From: Brachypterus glaber
Lineage: Eukaryota > Arthropoda > Insecta > Coleoptera > Kateretidae
Direction of reading: 5' to 3'
Length of the DNA stretch: 64,000 nt
NCBI GenBank assembly: GCA_958510825.1
Contig: OY294046.1
Coordinates: forward strand, 44,001,794 to 44,065,793
Part shown: one piece after another, positions 11,194 to 20,670 of the stretch
Position numbering within the stretch: position 1 is the stretch's first letter
Layout of the letters: each line of letters begins with the position of its first letter
Translations under genes and position numbers: made by a program
The notes under the pieces: generated by a model
What the model saw: only the letters and a program-made list of their open reading frames with translations
The model's database searches: none
Told to the model about the DNA's origin: nothing

Positions 11194-11644
11194 TATATTG
11201 TTTGTTTGATAAATTACTGCTTATTTGGCTTTGGTTTGTTTTAAGCTCATTTTTAACCCTTAATTTGGCAAAACACTCTTTGGGATGAAGTATATAAAAA
11301 ATCTTTTAAGGGGAAATTTAGATACATAAATGTTAACCATTTATGACAAAAAATATAAAATTCACTTGTATCATTGCCAAATAACTTTTTTTTGCCAAAT
11401 AATTTTTATCCAATACATATTTTTTAATTTACTATCTTGCTTGAAAAAACAGACCATAGTATTAATGTTAGTTTGCACTTGACATTTTAATCAATGAAAA
11501 TAACGTTTTAATAATCATGAAATTTCTAATCACCGAAACGTGACATAATATTGAAATGTCAAGTAAATTTAGTGGAAATGTCATTTGTATATTTGATTGA
11601 GAAGTGTTTTTAAGAGGTATTGGATAAAATGTTGTAAAGCACAC
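11194..11644. other. Intergenic, no supported feature
   Basis: Short words such as TTGCCAAATAA recur within the stretch but define no element. Confidence 0.4.
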
Positions 11645-11743
11645 GTGGGGTAAGTGACATTATTCTCTCAAAAATTAACTCACTCGGCCCAGGAACCTCA
11701 TCAGTCAACTTTTTTGTCATGAATAATATCCTACTTACCTCAC
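11645..11743. repeat. 99-bp foldback
   Basis: GTGGGGTAAGT and ATTATTC on the left are mirrored by GAATAAT and ACTTACCTCAC on the right, with a GC-richer centre (CTCGGCCCAGGA). The same design is seen in the other small foldbacks of the window. Confidence 0.65.
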
Positions 11744-11872
11744 TTCTACTGTAAATAACTATTTTTGTTTTCTTAAAATACATTATCAAATTAAGGGTTA
11801 AGAAAACGCCTTGAACTTAACCTTAAACCGCTACTCTGATTTTACTACAAAGAGTTTGTAAAATACACTGCC

Positions 11873-12745
11873 CAGTAAAAAAGCTTTCCCATTTTCACCT
11901 CCGAGCGTGAAATGGATTTTTTATTATCAGATTCACTTTCAGCAACCTTAAAAGCAGCAATATACCAATTTTCAAGAAAACTACTTCCCTCCCCTCAGGG
12001 GGTGGATTTAGAAAAAACATATTTTAAGATTCAGTTTTAGCGAAGTCAAAAACCCCAATATATCAATTTTCAAAAAAACAACCTACTACTAATTTTGTTA
12101 TTATTGGATTCACTATAGGCAACCTCAAAAACTCCAATATACCACTTTTTACGAAAACTACCCCCTCCCTTCAAGGGGTCAAGTTAGAATTTTTGTATTA
12201 TCAGATTTACTTTCAGCAACCTCAATAACCCCAATATGCCAATTTTTACAAAAACTATCATCAGGGGAAAATTTTTAATATCAGATTCGGTTTCGTCAAC
12301 CCCAGAAACCCCTATAAACCAATTTTGACGAAAATATTAAAAATATTTTAAAATATTTAGCCCCTCACCCCCAAGGGAATGGAGTTAAAAATTTTTTATA
12401 TCAGATTCAATTTCAGCAACCTTACAAACCCCTATATTATAGCAATTTTTAAATTTTTGTAAAAAAATGTATTTTTCCCCCTTGCCGCAGCCCAAACACA
12501 ATCCCGAGCGAGAACTTTTGATAAAATACCTGTATGCCAAGTTTCAAGTCTCTAACTTAATGTGTTCTTAAGTTATCGTTCACAGATCGGACAGACCGAT
12601 TGACCAACCGATCGACCAACCGAACGACCCAGATAGCGAAATTTTTTTTTTGCTTGAAATTGACACAAAACGTCATAAAACGTAAAAATACGAATATAAG
12701 GCTTTCCCGAAATTTTTAAAATTTTCAAAATGGGAAAGCAAAATA
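11873..12745 (+). mobile_element. Helentron-like non-autonomous element with internal tandem repeats, copy B1
   Basis: Order of parts: a 5' end CACTGCCCAGTAAAAAAGC with subterminal GCTTTCCCATTTT; five to six degenerate ~100-bp tandem units (TATCAGATTCACTTTCAGCA, then CCAATATACC, then a C-rich tract); the conserved block AATCCCGAGCGAGAACTTTT and TTCAAGTCTCTAACTT; a GACR-rich tract (about 12585-12635); and a 3' hairpin GCTTTCCC(12701)...GGGAAAGC(12739). Central minisatellite, GACR microsatellite, 3' hairpin and subterminal inverted repeat together resemble Helentron-associated (DINE/mini-me/HINE) elements. That assignment is inference. Confidence 0.7.
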
Positions 12746-12812
12746 TTAACATCTCGTATATTTTTTTTTATGTATAATAACACTTTTGTTATTTTAACAC
12801 GTTGAATGATAC

Positions 12813-12872
12813 TGACGCCGCACGGTGTCATGCTAATATAAGGAAACTTGAACGCAGCGCTGTGCGGTGTCA
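12813..12872. repeat. Short inverted repeat
   Basis: TGACGCCGCAC is mirrored by GTGCGGTGTCA about 40 bp later. One mismatch in 11 bp. It may be the remnant of a small foldback. Confidence 0.5.
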
Positions 12873-14181
12873 TAATTTCTATTATCATTCTAAGATCCAA
12901 ACCGGTACGCTAATCTGCGTTCGATTTAACAAATAAAAAAATGTACATTGTACTTTTTATGAAAAACAAACTAGGTACTCTCACAAACAAAAATCAGAAA
13001 ATAGGGCGTGTCCGTCAACGTGTTAAAGGTACTGAGACTTTTAGGTCAAGAGACATTGATTTCCTAAATAAGCCTTAAAAAAAAGGATAGCGATATAAGA
13101 TACCGGTATGTTAATAAAAAATACTTAAAAAAAATTAGCATTATTTATATATAAATATTATTTGTATAATAAATTAGCACATAGTACTGAAAATGTGTAA
13201 TTTTGTCCAATATATTATAAAAAACTATCCACTGTGCGATGCATAGAGCGAGATTGTGATAATGGATGCACAATTGCTGGCGTTTGAATGGCGACCTCCT
13301 GAATGCAGAATGCATTTTGCATTGTAACGTCAGAAATGTATTTTTAGTTTGACATGTTATTATGTACCCGCGTTTTGCATTCATACTTAACTAAAATTAA
13401 CATGCCGCTACTAGGCCAGTTGTACTACGGGCTTTAATATTTGCTTACATAATATTATAATACATACATATTATGTAGGACAAGTGAGCCAAATATTGTC
13501 AAGACATTTTTCTTTTTACTGCATTCAAATTTATTTGTAATCACCTGAAACTTTACTACATTAACAATAAACTTATCTTTATTCTTATGGGTACAAAATT
13601 AAAAAAAAAATGCAAGAGCTTGAAAATATATATTATTGCTTTTAAAAAAGACTGCATACTGACAATATTAGGAACCCATATCCCAAATATCGCCAGATTA
13701 TTGGCAATAATAGTAAGGAACAAAATAACAAAAAATTAAAAACTATAAGAAAATATTGTGACACAATAACAATTTTAGATGTTTTTAGGTACAATTTCTG
13801 CACTAAAATTTGTCATTTTTAGTAAGTCTCACAGACTCTTCGTGTACGTATCAATTAAAATCTCATATCAACCTGGCGATTCTCTTCACATAAAAACCAG
13901 AACGAAGATTCAGAAGACTCTGATTTCTTCGTTAATTTCTTTTCTTTTCGTTTTTTGTTTTTTGTCATTTTTTTGTTGTCAGTTTCTTTGCATGGTAATA
14001 TTAAGAATAAAGCTACTAAGAGAACAATCTCAAAGAATTACCTTTTCGCTTATTGAGTGAAACACAATATGGAACAAGAAAGTGCATATTTGTGCCTACC
14101 TTATTACGTTTTTGCCCTGCAATAATCAATACTATCCAGCTTGAGACAGTTTTGTTTGGATCATTTTTTTATTATATTTTC
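12873..14181. other. AT-rich intergenic, no supported gene
   Basis: Several 75-93-codon ORFs occur on both strands, but they have no recognisable motifs and A/T-driven composition. No tRNA, tandem array or TIR pair was supported. Confidence 0.4.
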
Positions 14182-14527
14182 AAATATGGCCATGTAGGGG
14201 GTAAAATTGTTTTTTTTTTTCGATTTTTCAGCCAAATTATTCATCGGAGGATAAAAGTTGTTAAAAGCAAACTTGTAGCTCTTGAAATTCTCTACAAGCT
14301 TTATATATTATGAATTTTCATAATTATTTTGTTACGGTTACAGTGGGCGGTGAAAGTCGAGTTACGCCCTCTGTAACAGTACCAAAGTACCTATGAAATT
14401 TATAGTGTATGCAACTTATAGAGAATTTCAAGAGGTACAAGTTTGCTCATAACCACTTTTATCGTCCGATGAATAATTTGGCCGAAAAATGGAAAAAACT
14501 AATTTCACCTCCAACATGGCTATTTTT
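14182..14527. mobile_element. 346-bp foldback element
   Basis: Left arm words AAATATGGCCATGT, AAATTATTCATCGGAGGATA and AGCTCTTGAAATTCTCTA are mirrored by TAGAGAATTTCAAGAGGT, TCGTCCGATGAATAATTTGG and ACATGGCTATTTTT. The centre (about 14335-14390) is GC-richer and unpaired. The overlapping plus-strand ORF is not gene-like. Confidence 0.75.
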
Positions 14528-14974
14528 AAATTAACTCGATTGTTATTAATATGCTAAAAAATCATTAAAACAAATATTGTTGTAAATTTCCTCCTTAACA
14601 AAATTGGTTATATGCATTTTTATCGTAAGATGCATATTAAGCAACCCACCCCTAAAATTCAAGATAGCGGACAACCCTTAGGCAAATCACCCGGTGAAAA
14701 ACTAACAGGAGTGTTCTGTAACTATTCACTACTACCCTTTAAAATATCAGCCAGTGTACAATGTACATTTATTGCAATTTACATTTATTACACAGGCCCA
14801 CAAAAATCCCTAACACCATAACCTCAAAATCCAAAAAATTCCACACATTTTCCTGGAAAGCAGTGTCACCATTTCCAATGTTCTCGGAGGTAGCAGGATT
14901 TCAAATTCCGGAAGAAAATCATAGAACTTTTCACAATTGCAATCGTGAAAAGTAGTAGTAGTAGTAGTGGTAGT
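14528..14974. other. Intergenic with inverted partner of the 15.4-kb G-rich tract and a (GTA)n run
   Basis: 14795-14835 (GGCCCACAAAAATCCC, then ACACCATAACCTCAAAATCC) is the reverse complement of words found at 15440-15470 and 15845-15860. A (GTA)n microsatellite spans 14951-14975 and abuts the next MITE. Confidence 0.45.
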
Positions 14975-15229
14975 ACACTGATAAAAAAGATAATTTTGAT
15001 TTATTTGGATATGGCCAATTAAATTATTTGGTTGCGAGTAACAAATTTTAATTGGGTCAAATCAATATTTAGTTCATGCAAATAAATATTTTAATCTCAA
15101 AATCATTTATTAATGGGAACAAAATAGTTTATTTGACAGAAATAAAATTTAATTGTCACAATCAAATAATTCAATTGGCCATATCCAACCAAATATTTTG
15201 TACACACAAATAAACTGTTTTATCAGTGT
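14975..15229. mobile_element. 255-bp palindromic MITE, ACACTGATAAAA ends
   Basis: The ends ACACTGATAAAA and TTTTATCAGTGT are inverted repeats and most of the interior pairs with itself, for example GGATATGGCCAATTAAATTA against CAATTGGCCATATCC. AGT on each side (14972-14974, 15230-15232) is a possible 3-bp TSD. If TA is counted outside, the alternative is a TA duplication. No coding capacity. Confidence 0.75.
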
Positions 15230-15409
15230 AGTGGTCTTTCGTTAAACAATTGCGTAAATACTACGAAAAAATTCAATTTCATAAATATTGCAAAAAAGAT
15301 ATTGGATAACAAGCATACTGAGGTATCAGACGTCTGAGATGTGTTAAAACAATAATGAAGTAGACTTTGATTCACTCACAAACAGTTATGATTTTGAGAA
15401 CCGGACTTC
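15230..15409. other. Intergenic, no supported feature
   Basis: No element or gene identified. Confidence 0.35.
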
Positions 15410-15860
15410 TCCACAGAATAGGATGATGGTGTTAAGAGGTTATAATATATGGGATTATGGATTTAAGGGGTTAGGAGGTTATGGTGTGATAGGATTTTAG
15501 GGTTATACAGTTACTTATTAATAACTATGTTCTACAAGAAATTTTCACCTAATTGTTCTGTTTTCCCGAACCAGATTTTCTACTTAATGAGATTACGGGG
15601 CTTTGAGGTTATGCAGTAATGGTATTCCAAGGTTAGGGGATTATGGGGTTACTAAATTACGTATTTGAAGGAAGGGGGTGAAAGTGGTTTGGAGTAGATG
15701 ATTTTAGCGGTTTCAGTAGTTTTTTGAATGTTTTTTGAGGTTATGTCAAAATCCCGAAGTGTAAGGGTTAAACGGGTTACGGATTCGGTTTCAGCGAGAG
15801 AAAATACATAGGAATATCATATTGGAATCCAATACTCACAATTTTTTTTGTGGGCCGGTT
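15410..15860 (+). repeat. G/T-rich quasi-repetitive stretch
   Basis: The plus strand repeats words such as AGGGGTTAGGAGGTTATGG, GGGTTATAC, GGTTAGGGGATTATGGGGTT and GAGGTTATG with no fixed period. It is strongly G-over-C skewed. It ends in TTTGTGGGCC, whose inverted partner is at 14798. Not a clean telomeric TTAGG array. Confidence 0.5.
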
Positions 15861-16151
15861 TTATTGACTGGGCTACAACGCCACACAAGTGCGGCTTGGC
15901 AATTTTCAGCGCCTTGTTTTTCTCATTGTCATTAATGCATTACTTGTTGTAGAATTAGTTTGACCTGTACGATTGAATTTTGACTGGCCTATACCGCTAC
16001 GCCAAGTCTACGGGCACTATTTTTGCATTTTTACGCTTTTTATGCTTTACAAATGACCGGTCGGTGATTAGGAAAAATTGGCTTTTGTCGGGAAAATTAT
16101 CGATGCATTAGCCTACACCTACGGTGTTCACTACACCGTATTCTGTCTGCT
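15861..16151. other. Unassigned moderately GC-richer stretch
   Basis: Two imperfectly related segments (TTGACTGGGCTACAACGCC and TTGACTGGCCTATACCGC) lie about 120 bp apart, suggesting an old internal duplication. No ORF of note. Confidence 0.35.
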
Positions 16152-16815
16152 ATTATTATACTATTCACCGCACGTAAGCGCTAGATTAGTATTATACAGT
16201 ACCCAAAAAACACATTAGACAAAAAATTCTTGGATACAAATGTGTTTCATAAAAAAATAACAAGCTTTGAAAATGTCCGTTTGTCCGTCTGTCCATCTGT
16301 CTGCCTGTCTATCTGTCTGTCTGCCCGTTCGTCCGTCCATCTGATGACACGATTTTTGTAGCCAAAATAACTTAAGAAGGAATTTTTCGATGGACTAAAT
16401 TTTTAGGAAATATAAGGTTCCCTATTGTTTTGAAAGTAATCCCGAAAAAAAAAACAAAGTTAAACTTTTTTAAAAAATTGAAAAAACTATATTTTTAATT
16501 TTTTTTTTATTTTTTTCGTTTTTCAAAAAAAAATTGATTTTTTTATTTTTTTTTTATTTTTCTTACAATATTTTTTTTATTTTTTTTTTTTCATTTTTCA
16601 AAAAAGAAATTCTTTTGAAAAAAAATGTTATTTTTTTTTGCCTTAAAAAAATACTTAATTTTTAGTTTTAATGAAACTACTAGTGAGCCTACTGTAAGCT
16701 GCCTTCAGGGGAAGTATTCTTTTGTTGGTAGCAATATTTTATTTTGCGTTTTAAAAAGTTTTAACTTGCGTTATGTGGTAAAATGCAATATACCATCCAC
16801 TGTGAATAGTATATA
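16152..16815 (-). mobile_element. Non-autonomous element with (GTCY)n, copy A2
   Basis: Starts TACTATTCACCGCACG and ends CCACTGTGAATAGTATA, matching the termini of the 4505-5090 element. A long (GTCY)n tract lies at 16275-16345, followed by a degenerate core (AAAATAACTTAAGAAGG), CCCTATTGTTTTG and a homopolymer-rich interior. A 63-codon plus-strand ORF inside is not gene-like. Confidence 0.65.
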
Positions 16816-17092
16816 ATAAAATGCGTAGCATTACATATCTTCACGGTTTGTTTGAATAAAAAATTGCAAAATCATATTTTCATTTTGCATTTAAAGTACA
16901 GTTTTACTCTATTGTGTTTTAAAATAATTTAAAATCAAATTTTATTTCGATTCAATTTTTAACCAGTTAAACTATCATTTTAAAATACTAAAAGTAAAAA
17001 ATATTTCCGGTTTCATATTCATATTTTGAAAAAGTTTATGATGATATTATGGAGTTTTTTTGACTGTTTTTTGTATATGGTTAATTTAACTA
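16816..17092. other. AT-rich, no supported feature
   Basis: No gene or element identified. Confidence 0.4.
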
Positions 17093-17437
17093 TACAGGGT
17101 TATTCAGAAATAAGTTCGAGAAATTTAAAAAAGTTTGGGGCAAAAATGTGTTAAGCGTCATATATTTTGTCTTTCTAGGCACGCCTCATAAATTCAAAAA
17201 AATAAATTAGCATAATCTTTTTTCCCTTATTAATACTAGTATACAAGCAAAAGCTCGTCGCTCTAGCCTAAAAGGCACAAGAGTTATTAATTAAAAACCT
17301 TATTTTTATTATAATTTTAAAGAGCCGTAGCTCCCCTAGACTCATTTCCGGCCCAACCTTTATAGGAACTTTTTTTCATATTTTTTAACTTAGAATCACC
17401 TCTTAAATTTCTCGAAATTATTTCTGAATAACCTATA
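17093..17437. mobile_element. Mariner-like MITE, complete, TIR CAGGGTTATTCAGAAATA
   Basis: The left end CAGGGTTATTCAGAAATAAG with TTCGAGAAATTTAA is mirrored at the right by TTAAATTTCTCGAAATTATT and TCTGAATAACC. TA flanks both ends. The right half is colinear (inverted) with 2362-2560 and with the end at 42.84 kb. No transposase. Confidence 0.8.
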
Positions 17438-17586
17438 TATATGGTATGGTCAATCCAATATTTAATTTGATTTAACAATATTTACTTAATTTAACCATAT
17501 AATGTTTAATTTATACTATGGTTAAATTGACCATATATTTCTATATCTTTGATTTATTTAATAGAATTTGCAAATGTATGGTATAG
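17438..17586. other. Short AT-rich stretch with imperfect palindrome
   Basis: ATGGTCAAT near 17445 and TTGACCATAT near 17530 are inverted. No further structure. Confidence 0.35.
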
Positions 17587-17594
17587 TTGCGGAT

Positions 17595-17890
17595 CAGGGC
17601 TGCCCTTTGCATTTCGGCGCCCTGAAGCAAGCCTTGGACTTGGCGCCCCTAGCAAAAAAAGTGAGCACTGACAAAAAATTAACCCCTCTAAAAAACTTTG
17701 ATGACCTTAACTCTGACAAAACAAATTTACCCCTCTGAAAATGTTGATGAATAAAAAAAAGGTATTACTCTGAAAAACTTTTGCTGAGTTTTCTTTACGA
17801 CTCTGACAGAAAAGACGCCCCTCGACGGAGCTCTTCTAGCTCGCGCCCTGAAGCAGGGGGTTCACTTGATTCATAAAAAGGCCGGCTCTG
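17595..17890 (+). mobile_element. hAT MITE with CAGGGCTGCC/GGCCGGCTCTG ends and 8-bp TSD
   Basis: This 296-bp element begins CAGGGCTGCCCTTTGCATTT and ends AAAGGCCGGCTCTG. Flanks are TTGCGGAT (17587-17594) and TTGCTGAT (17891-17898), seven of eight identical. Ends of this type with an 8-bp TSD are typical of hAT elements. It shares the terminal class with the copy at 31043-31705. The interior carries GCGCCCTGAAGCA twice, near each end. Confidence 0.85.
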
Positions 17891-17984
17891 TTGCTGATAT
17901 AGGAATATCGTCAGGTTAGAGTTACAAGGTTCTATTTGCACAAAACCATGTTTAGAGTAAATCAAAAAAGAAAAACTCGCATTC

Positions 17985-18375
17985 TACTTTTTATCGTTAA
18001 AACTGAATCTTAGAATAAAAAAAATCGAAATCCACCCCCTGAGGGGTGGGGGTAGTTTTCGTGAAAATTGGTATATAGAAGTTTTTATGGTAGCTAAAAC
18101 TGAATCTTAGAATAATAAAAAATAACTCCACCCTCTGAGGGATGGGGGGGGGGTAGTTTTCCTAAAAATTGGTATATAGGGGTTTTTGAGGTTTTTGAAA
18201 GTGAATCTTATAATAAAAAATCCATTTAACGAGCAGAGGTGAAAAATATAAAGATGTTCAGTGGAAGAACGATCTTGAATCGAACTTCGCCATTTTGATG
18301 TATATTTATATCAAATAAATACGTTTATTATTATTATATTAAATGAGAAAGCTTATTTACTGGGCACTGTTTTTT
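17985..18375 (-). mobile_element. Helentron-like element, copy B2 (inverted, 5' half)
   Basis: It reads, on the minus strand, CAGTGCCCAGTAAATAAGC then TTCACCTCTGC and at least two tandem units (TATACCAATTTTC, GAAAACTACCCCC, C-rich tract, GATTCAGTTTTAGC). These match the 5' half of the element at 11873-12745. A small retro-insertion at about 18255-18340 interrupts it. Confidence 0.6.
18255..18343 (+). mobile_element. Tiny 5'-truncated retro-insertion with (ATT)n tail
   Basis: About 85 bp not found in sister elements, ending AAATACGTTTATTATTATTA, very like the tail of the LINE at 41.85 kb (AATAAACG followed by (TTA)n). Flanks ATATAAA and ATATTAA are a plausible imperfect TSD. It could be a SINE or LINE 3' end. 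Confidence 0.45.
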
Positions 18376-18779
18376 TTATTAATATAATCATATTAAAAAA
18401 ATAAATAATTGTTTTTGTCCAATTTTGTGTTCGCTATCTTGAATTCTGAATTTTTAAAGCCACATTCTGTTTCAGGGACACAAAAAACATTATGCTACAA
18501 TTTTATAGGAAAATTGTCCCAAAAATTAAATTTTACCATAATCCGCCTTTTTTGGTCATTCGGAGGGGTATCTATATCTCGAGAATGATCTATAAATACG
18601 ATTGAAATTTGAGTTAAGTCAAATGTAATAATGTAATATAATGCTTCGCTTTACAAACTAAAAAAATTATCTACTGAAAAACTGGAAAAAAAAATAAGTA
18701 ACGCCACTTTCTGTTTTTAATAACGATATTGTTAAATATTTTTTTTATGTTTTCAAGACAATATAAACATTTAATAATT
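18376..18779. other. Unassigned sequence between two B-family copies
   Basis: No ORF or TIR pair could be supported. It separates two B-family copies in opposite orientation. Confidence 0.35.
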
Positions 18780-19175
18780 ATCGTCCTCCTGTGGATTTAG
18801 TACCCCAATATACCAGTTTTTACGAAAATATTGTGAACATTTTAAAATGATTTCCCCAGCTTCCTGGATCCAGGGGGTCTACTTATTTTTTTTTTTTTTG
18901 ATTATTCGATCCGGTTTCATTGACCATAAAAACAAAAACAATCCCGAGCGAGAACTTTTGGTAACACAGCTGTATGCCAAATTTTTAGTCTCTAGCTTAA
19001 AGCTTTTATAAGGTATTGTGCTTACTAGATTTCCCAGACAGATCGATTAACCCACCGATCGACCAACCAATCAAGTTCTAGATGAAATATTCTAAAACCC
19101 AAAAATAAGTAAAAAACAATAAAAGTTTTCACGAATACAAAGCTTCCCAAAATTTTTAAAATGGGAAAGCAAAAA
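18780..19175 (+). mobile_element. Helentron-like element, copy B3 (3' half)
   Basis: One partial tandem unit (CCAATATACCAGTTTTTACG), the block CAATCCCGAGCGAGAAC, TAGTCTCTAGCTTAAAG, a degenerate GAC-rich tract with ATCGATTAACCCACCG, and the 3' hairpin CTTCCC(19143)...GGGAAAGC(19170) appear in the same order as in 11873-12745. Confidence 0.6.
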
Positions 19176-19249
19176 TATATTAAATATATCGTTATCCTTT
19201 TTTAGGATATAACTGATATGTATATAAAAGAAAAACAGTAAGTAAATAA

Positions 19250-19471
19250 CAAAATCTAACTTAAACCAGACCTAAAAGTATTAAAATCTTTAAAATGACA
19301 AAAAAAGCGCATAGAACTTCGTAACTCCAAACAAAATGAATTTTAACCACATAGAACTATGTAATTCTTGCTATACACAACAAATTATTAAAGATACATT
19401 GACAAAACGTTGTATAAGCAAAATCTAAGTTAAACCAAGTCTAAAAGTATTAAAATCTCAAAAATGACAAA
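19250..19471 (+). repeat. Tandem repeat pair (~169-bp period), interrupted by the 4.2-kb transposon
   Basis: CAAAATCTAACTTAAACCA with AAAGTATTAAAATCT and ATGACAAA at 19250-19302 recurs at 19419-19471. The first unit then reads GCGCATAGAACTTCGTAACTC. In the second unit the equivalent sequence is found only after the transposon (GTCGAATAGAACCTTGTAAC at 23681). The pair therefore supplies the empty site for the transposon. Confidence 0.75.
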
Positions 19472-19985
19472 TATGCACACTGTTACTGAATCTTGCATAG
19501 GATGCAGTAGATCCTCAAAGTAAACCAAAAATTGATATTGGTAGCTGAAAACCTGTATTTTAATTTGCTAAGTTCAGCAAAATCGTAGAGGTTAGTTCTT
19601 GGAGGATATTGGCTTAACACTCTTCAGCAGGATCTATACTTCGCACCATTAATTTAAGAAGTAAAATTTTAAGTGCTTTTATTATAACTATCTATTTAAA
19701 TGAAAAATTAATAGGCAAAATAATTTTATTTTCATTCATTTAATTAAAAATATATTTTTTAAATAGGGCACATTTGCTTTGTTGGTCAGTATATGTTTTA
19801 TGTATTAGCTATTAAAAAGTCAGTCAACTAACGTTTGACAAGCTCTATTATAATAATAGAGTACCAATAGTAGGTACTGTACTATAGTACTATACTACTT
19901 GGAGTTTAGCTAGGCAACTAATAGATTTTCTTAAGTAAGCAATGTCGTTGCTTTCGCCAAAAAACAGAAAGCAGTGTCATGTAGT

Positions 19986-20310
19986 CACGGGCGTTTCGAG
20001 GTTTTTGTCGTAGGGTTGTGTGAAGGTAAATTTTTCGGACTGAAAAAAATTTAATGACAAAAAAAAGGTCATCCCCCAATTTTTTTTTAAAAAAAGGTCC
20101 TCACCCCCAAAAAAATTTTTACTCCCAACATTTTTTATTACCACCAAAAACTATTTTTACCCAATTTTTTTTACCCAAAACTAATTTTCTTTATTCAACC
20201 AGAATATATATATATCACATCTACATTTTGCCGACTCAACTGCTGAAATTATTGACTGGGCCATTTCGTAGAGGGAGTAACACCCCCACACCCACCTCGG
20301 AATGCCACTG
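19986..20310 (+). mobile_element. hAT-like MITE inside the transposon, exact 8-bp TSD
   Basis: A 325-bp insertion with CATGTAGT at 19978-19985 and 20311-20318. Ends CACGGGCGTTTCGAGG and CCTCGGAATGCCACTG are imperfect TIRs of hAT type (CAGTGGC class). The interior is full of A/C homopolymer blocks, which create a spurious 87-codon ORF. Confidence 0.85.
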
Positions 20311-20441
20311 CATGTAGTACTTTTACGTATAACAGCTGTAGCATGCTAGCAATAAGACAAGTTTAAACTAATGTAAAAAATAAAATCAAAATTTATTGGA
20401 ACATAATACAATACAATAAAGTAACTTGAACTCAAATAATT

Positions 20442-20488
20442 TTTTGCGTGCGTGCGTGCGTGTGCGTTTGTGTGTGTGTGTGTGTGTA
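20442..20488 (+). repeat. (TGCG)n/(TG)n microsatellite
   Basis: TGCGTGCGTGCGTGTGCG followed by a (TG)n run, located in the 3' flank of the transposase pseudogene. Confidence 0.9.
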
Positions 20489-20499
20489 CTATTATATAC

Positions 20500-20617
20500 A
20501 CCATAGGAACTATATTTTAAGTTCAGTAACTTTTTATCTACTATCTCTGTTTATCGTGTTCTGTGAACAGAGATAGATAGATAAATAGTACATGAACTTA
20601 AAATATAGTCACCATGG
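20500..20617. repeat. ~118-bp hairpin inside the transposon
   Basis: AACTATATTTTAAGTTCA and ATCTCTGTT on the left pair with AACAGAGAT and TGAACTTAAAATATAGT on the right. It could be an independent foldback or an internal structure of the transposon. Confidence 0.65.
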
Positions 20618-20670
20618 GGTAAACTAATCCATAGTAACTATAATAGTTAAGTTATTACGATAGTATAATC

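Noticed and set aside
15410..15860. Interstitial telomere array
   Set aside because: No regular TTAGG or TTAGGG period; only loosely G/T-rich words.
20054..20317. 87-codon ORF
   Set aside because: It lies entirely inside a hAT MITE and encodes low-complexity sequence from A/C homopolymer blocks.
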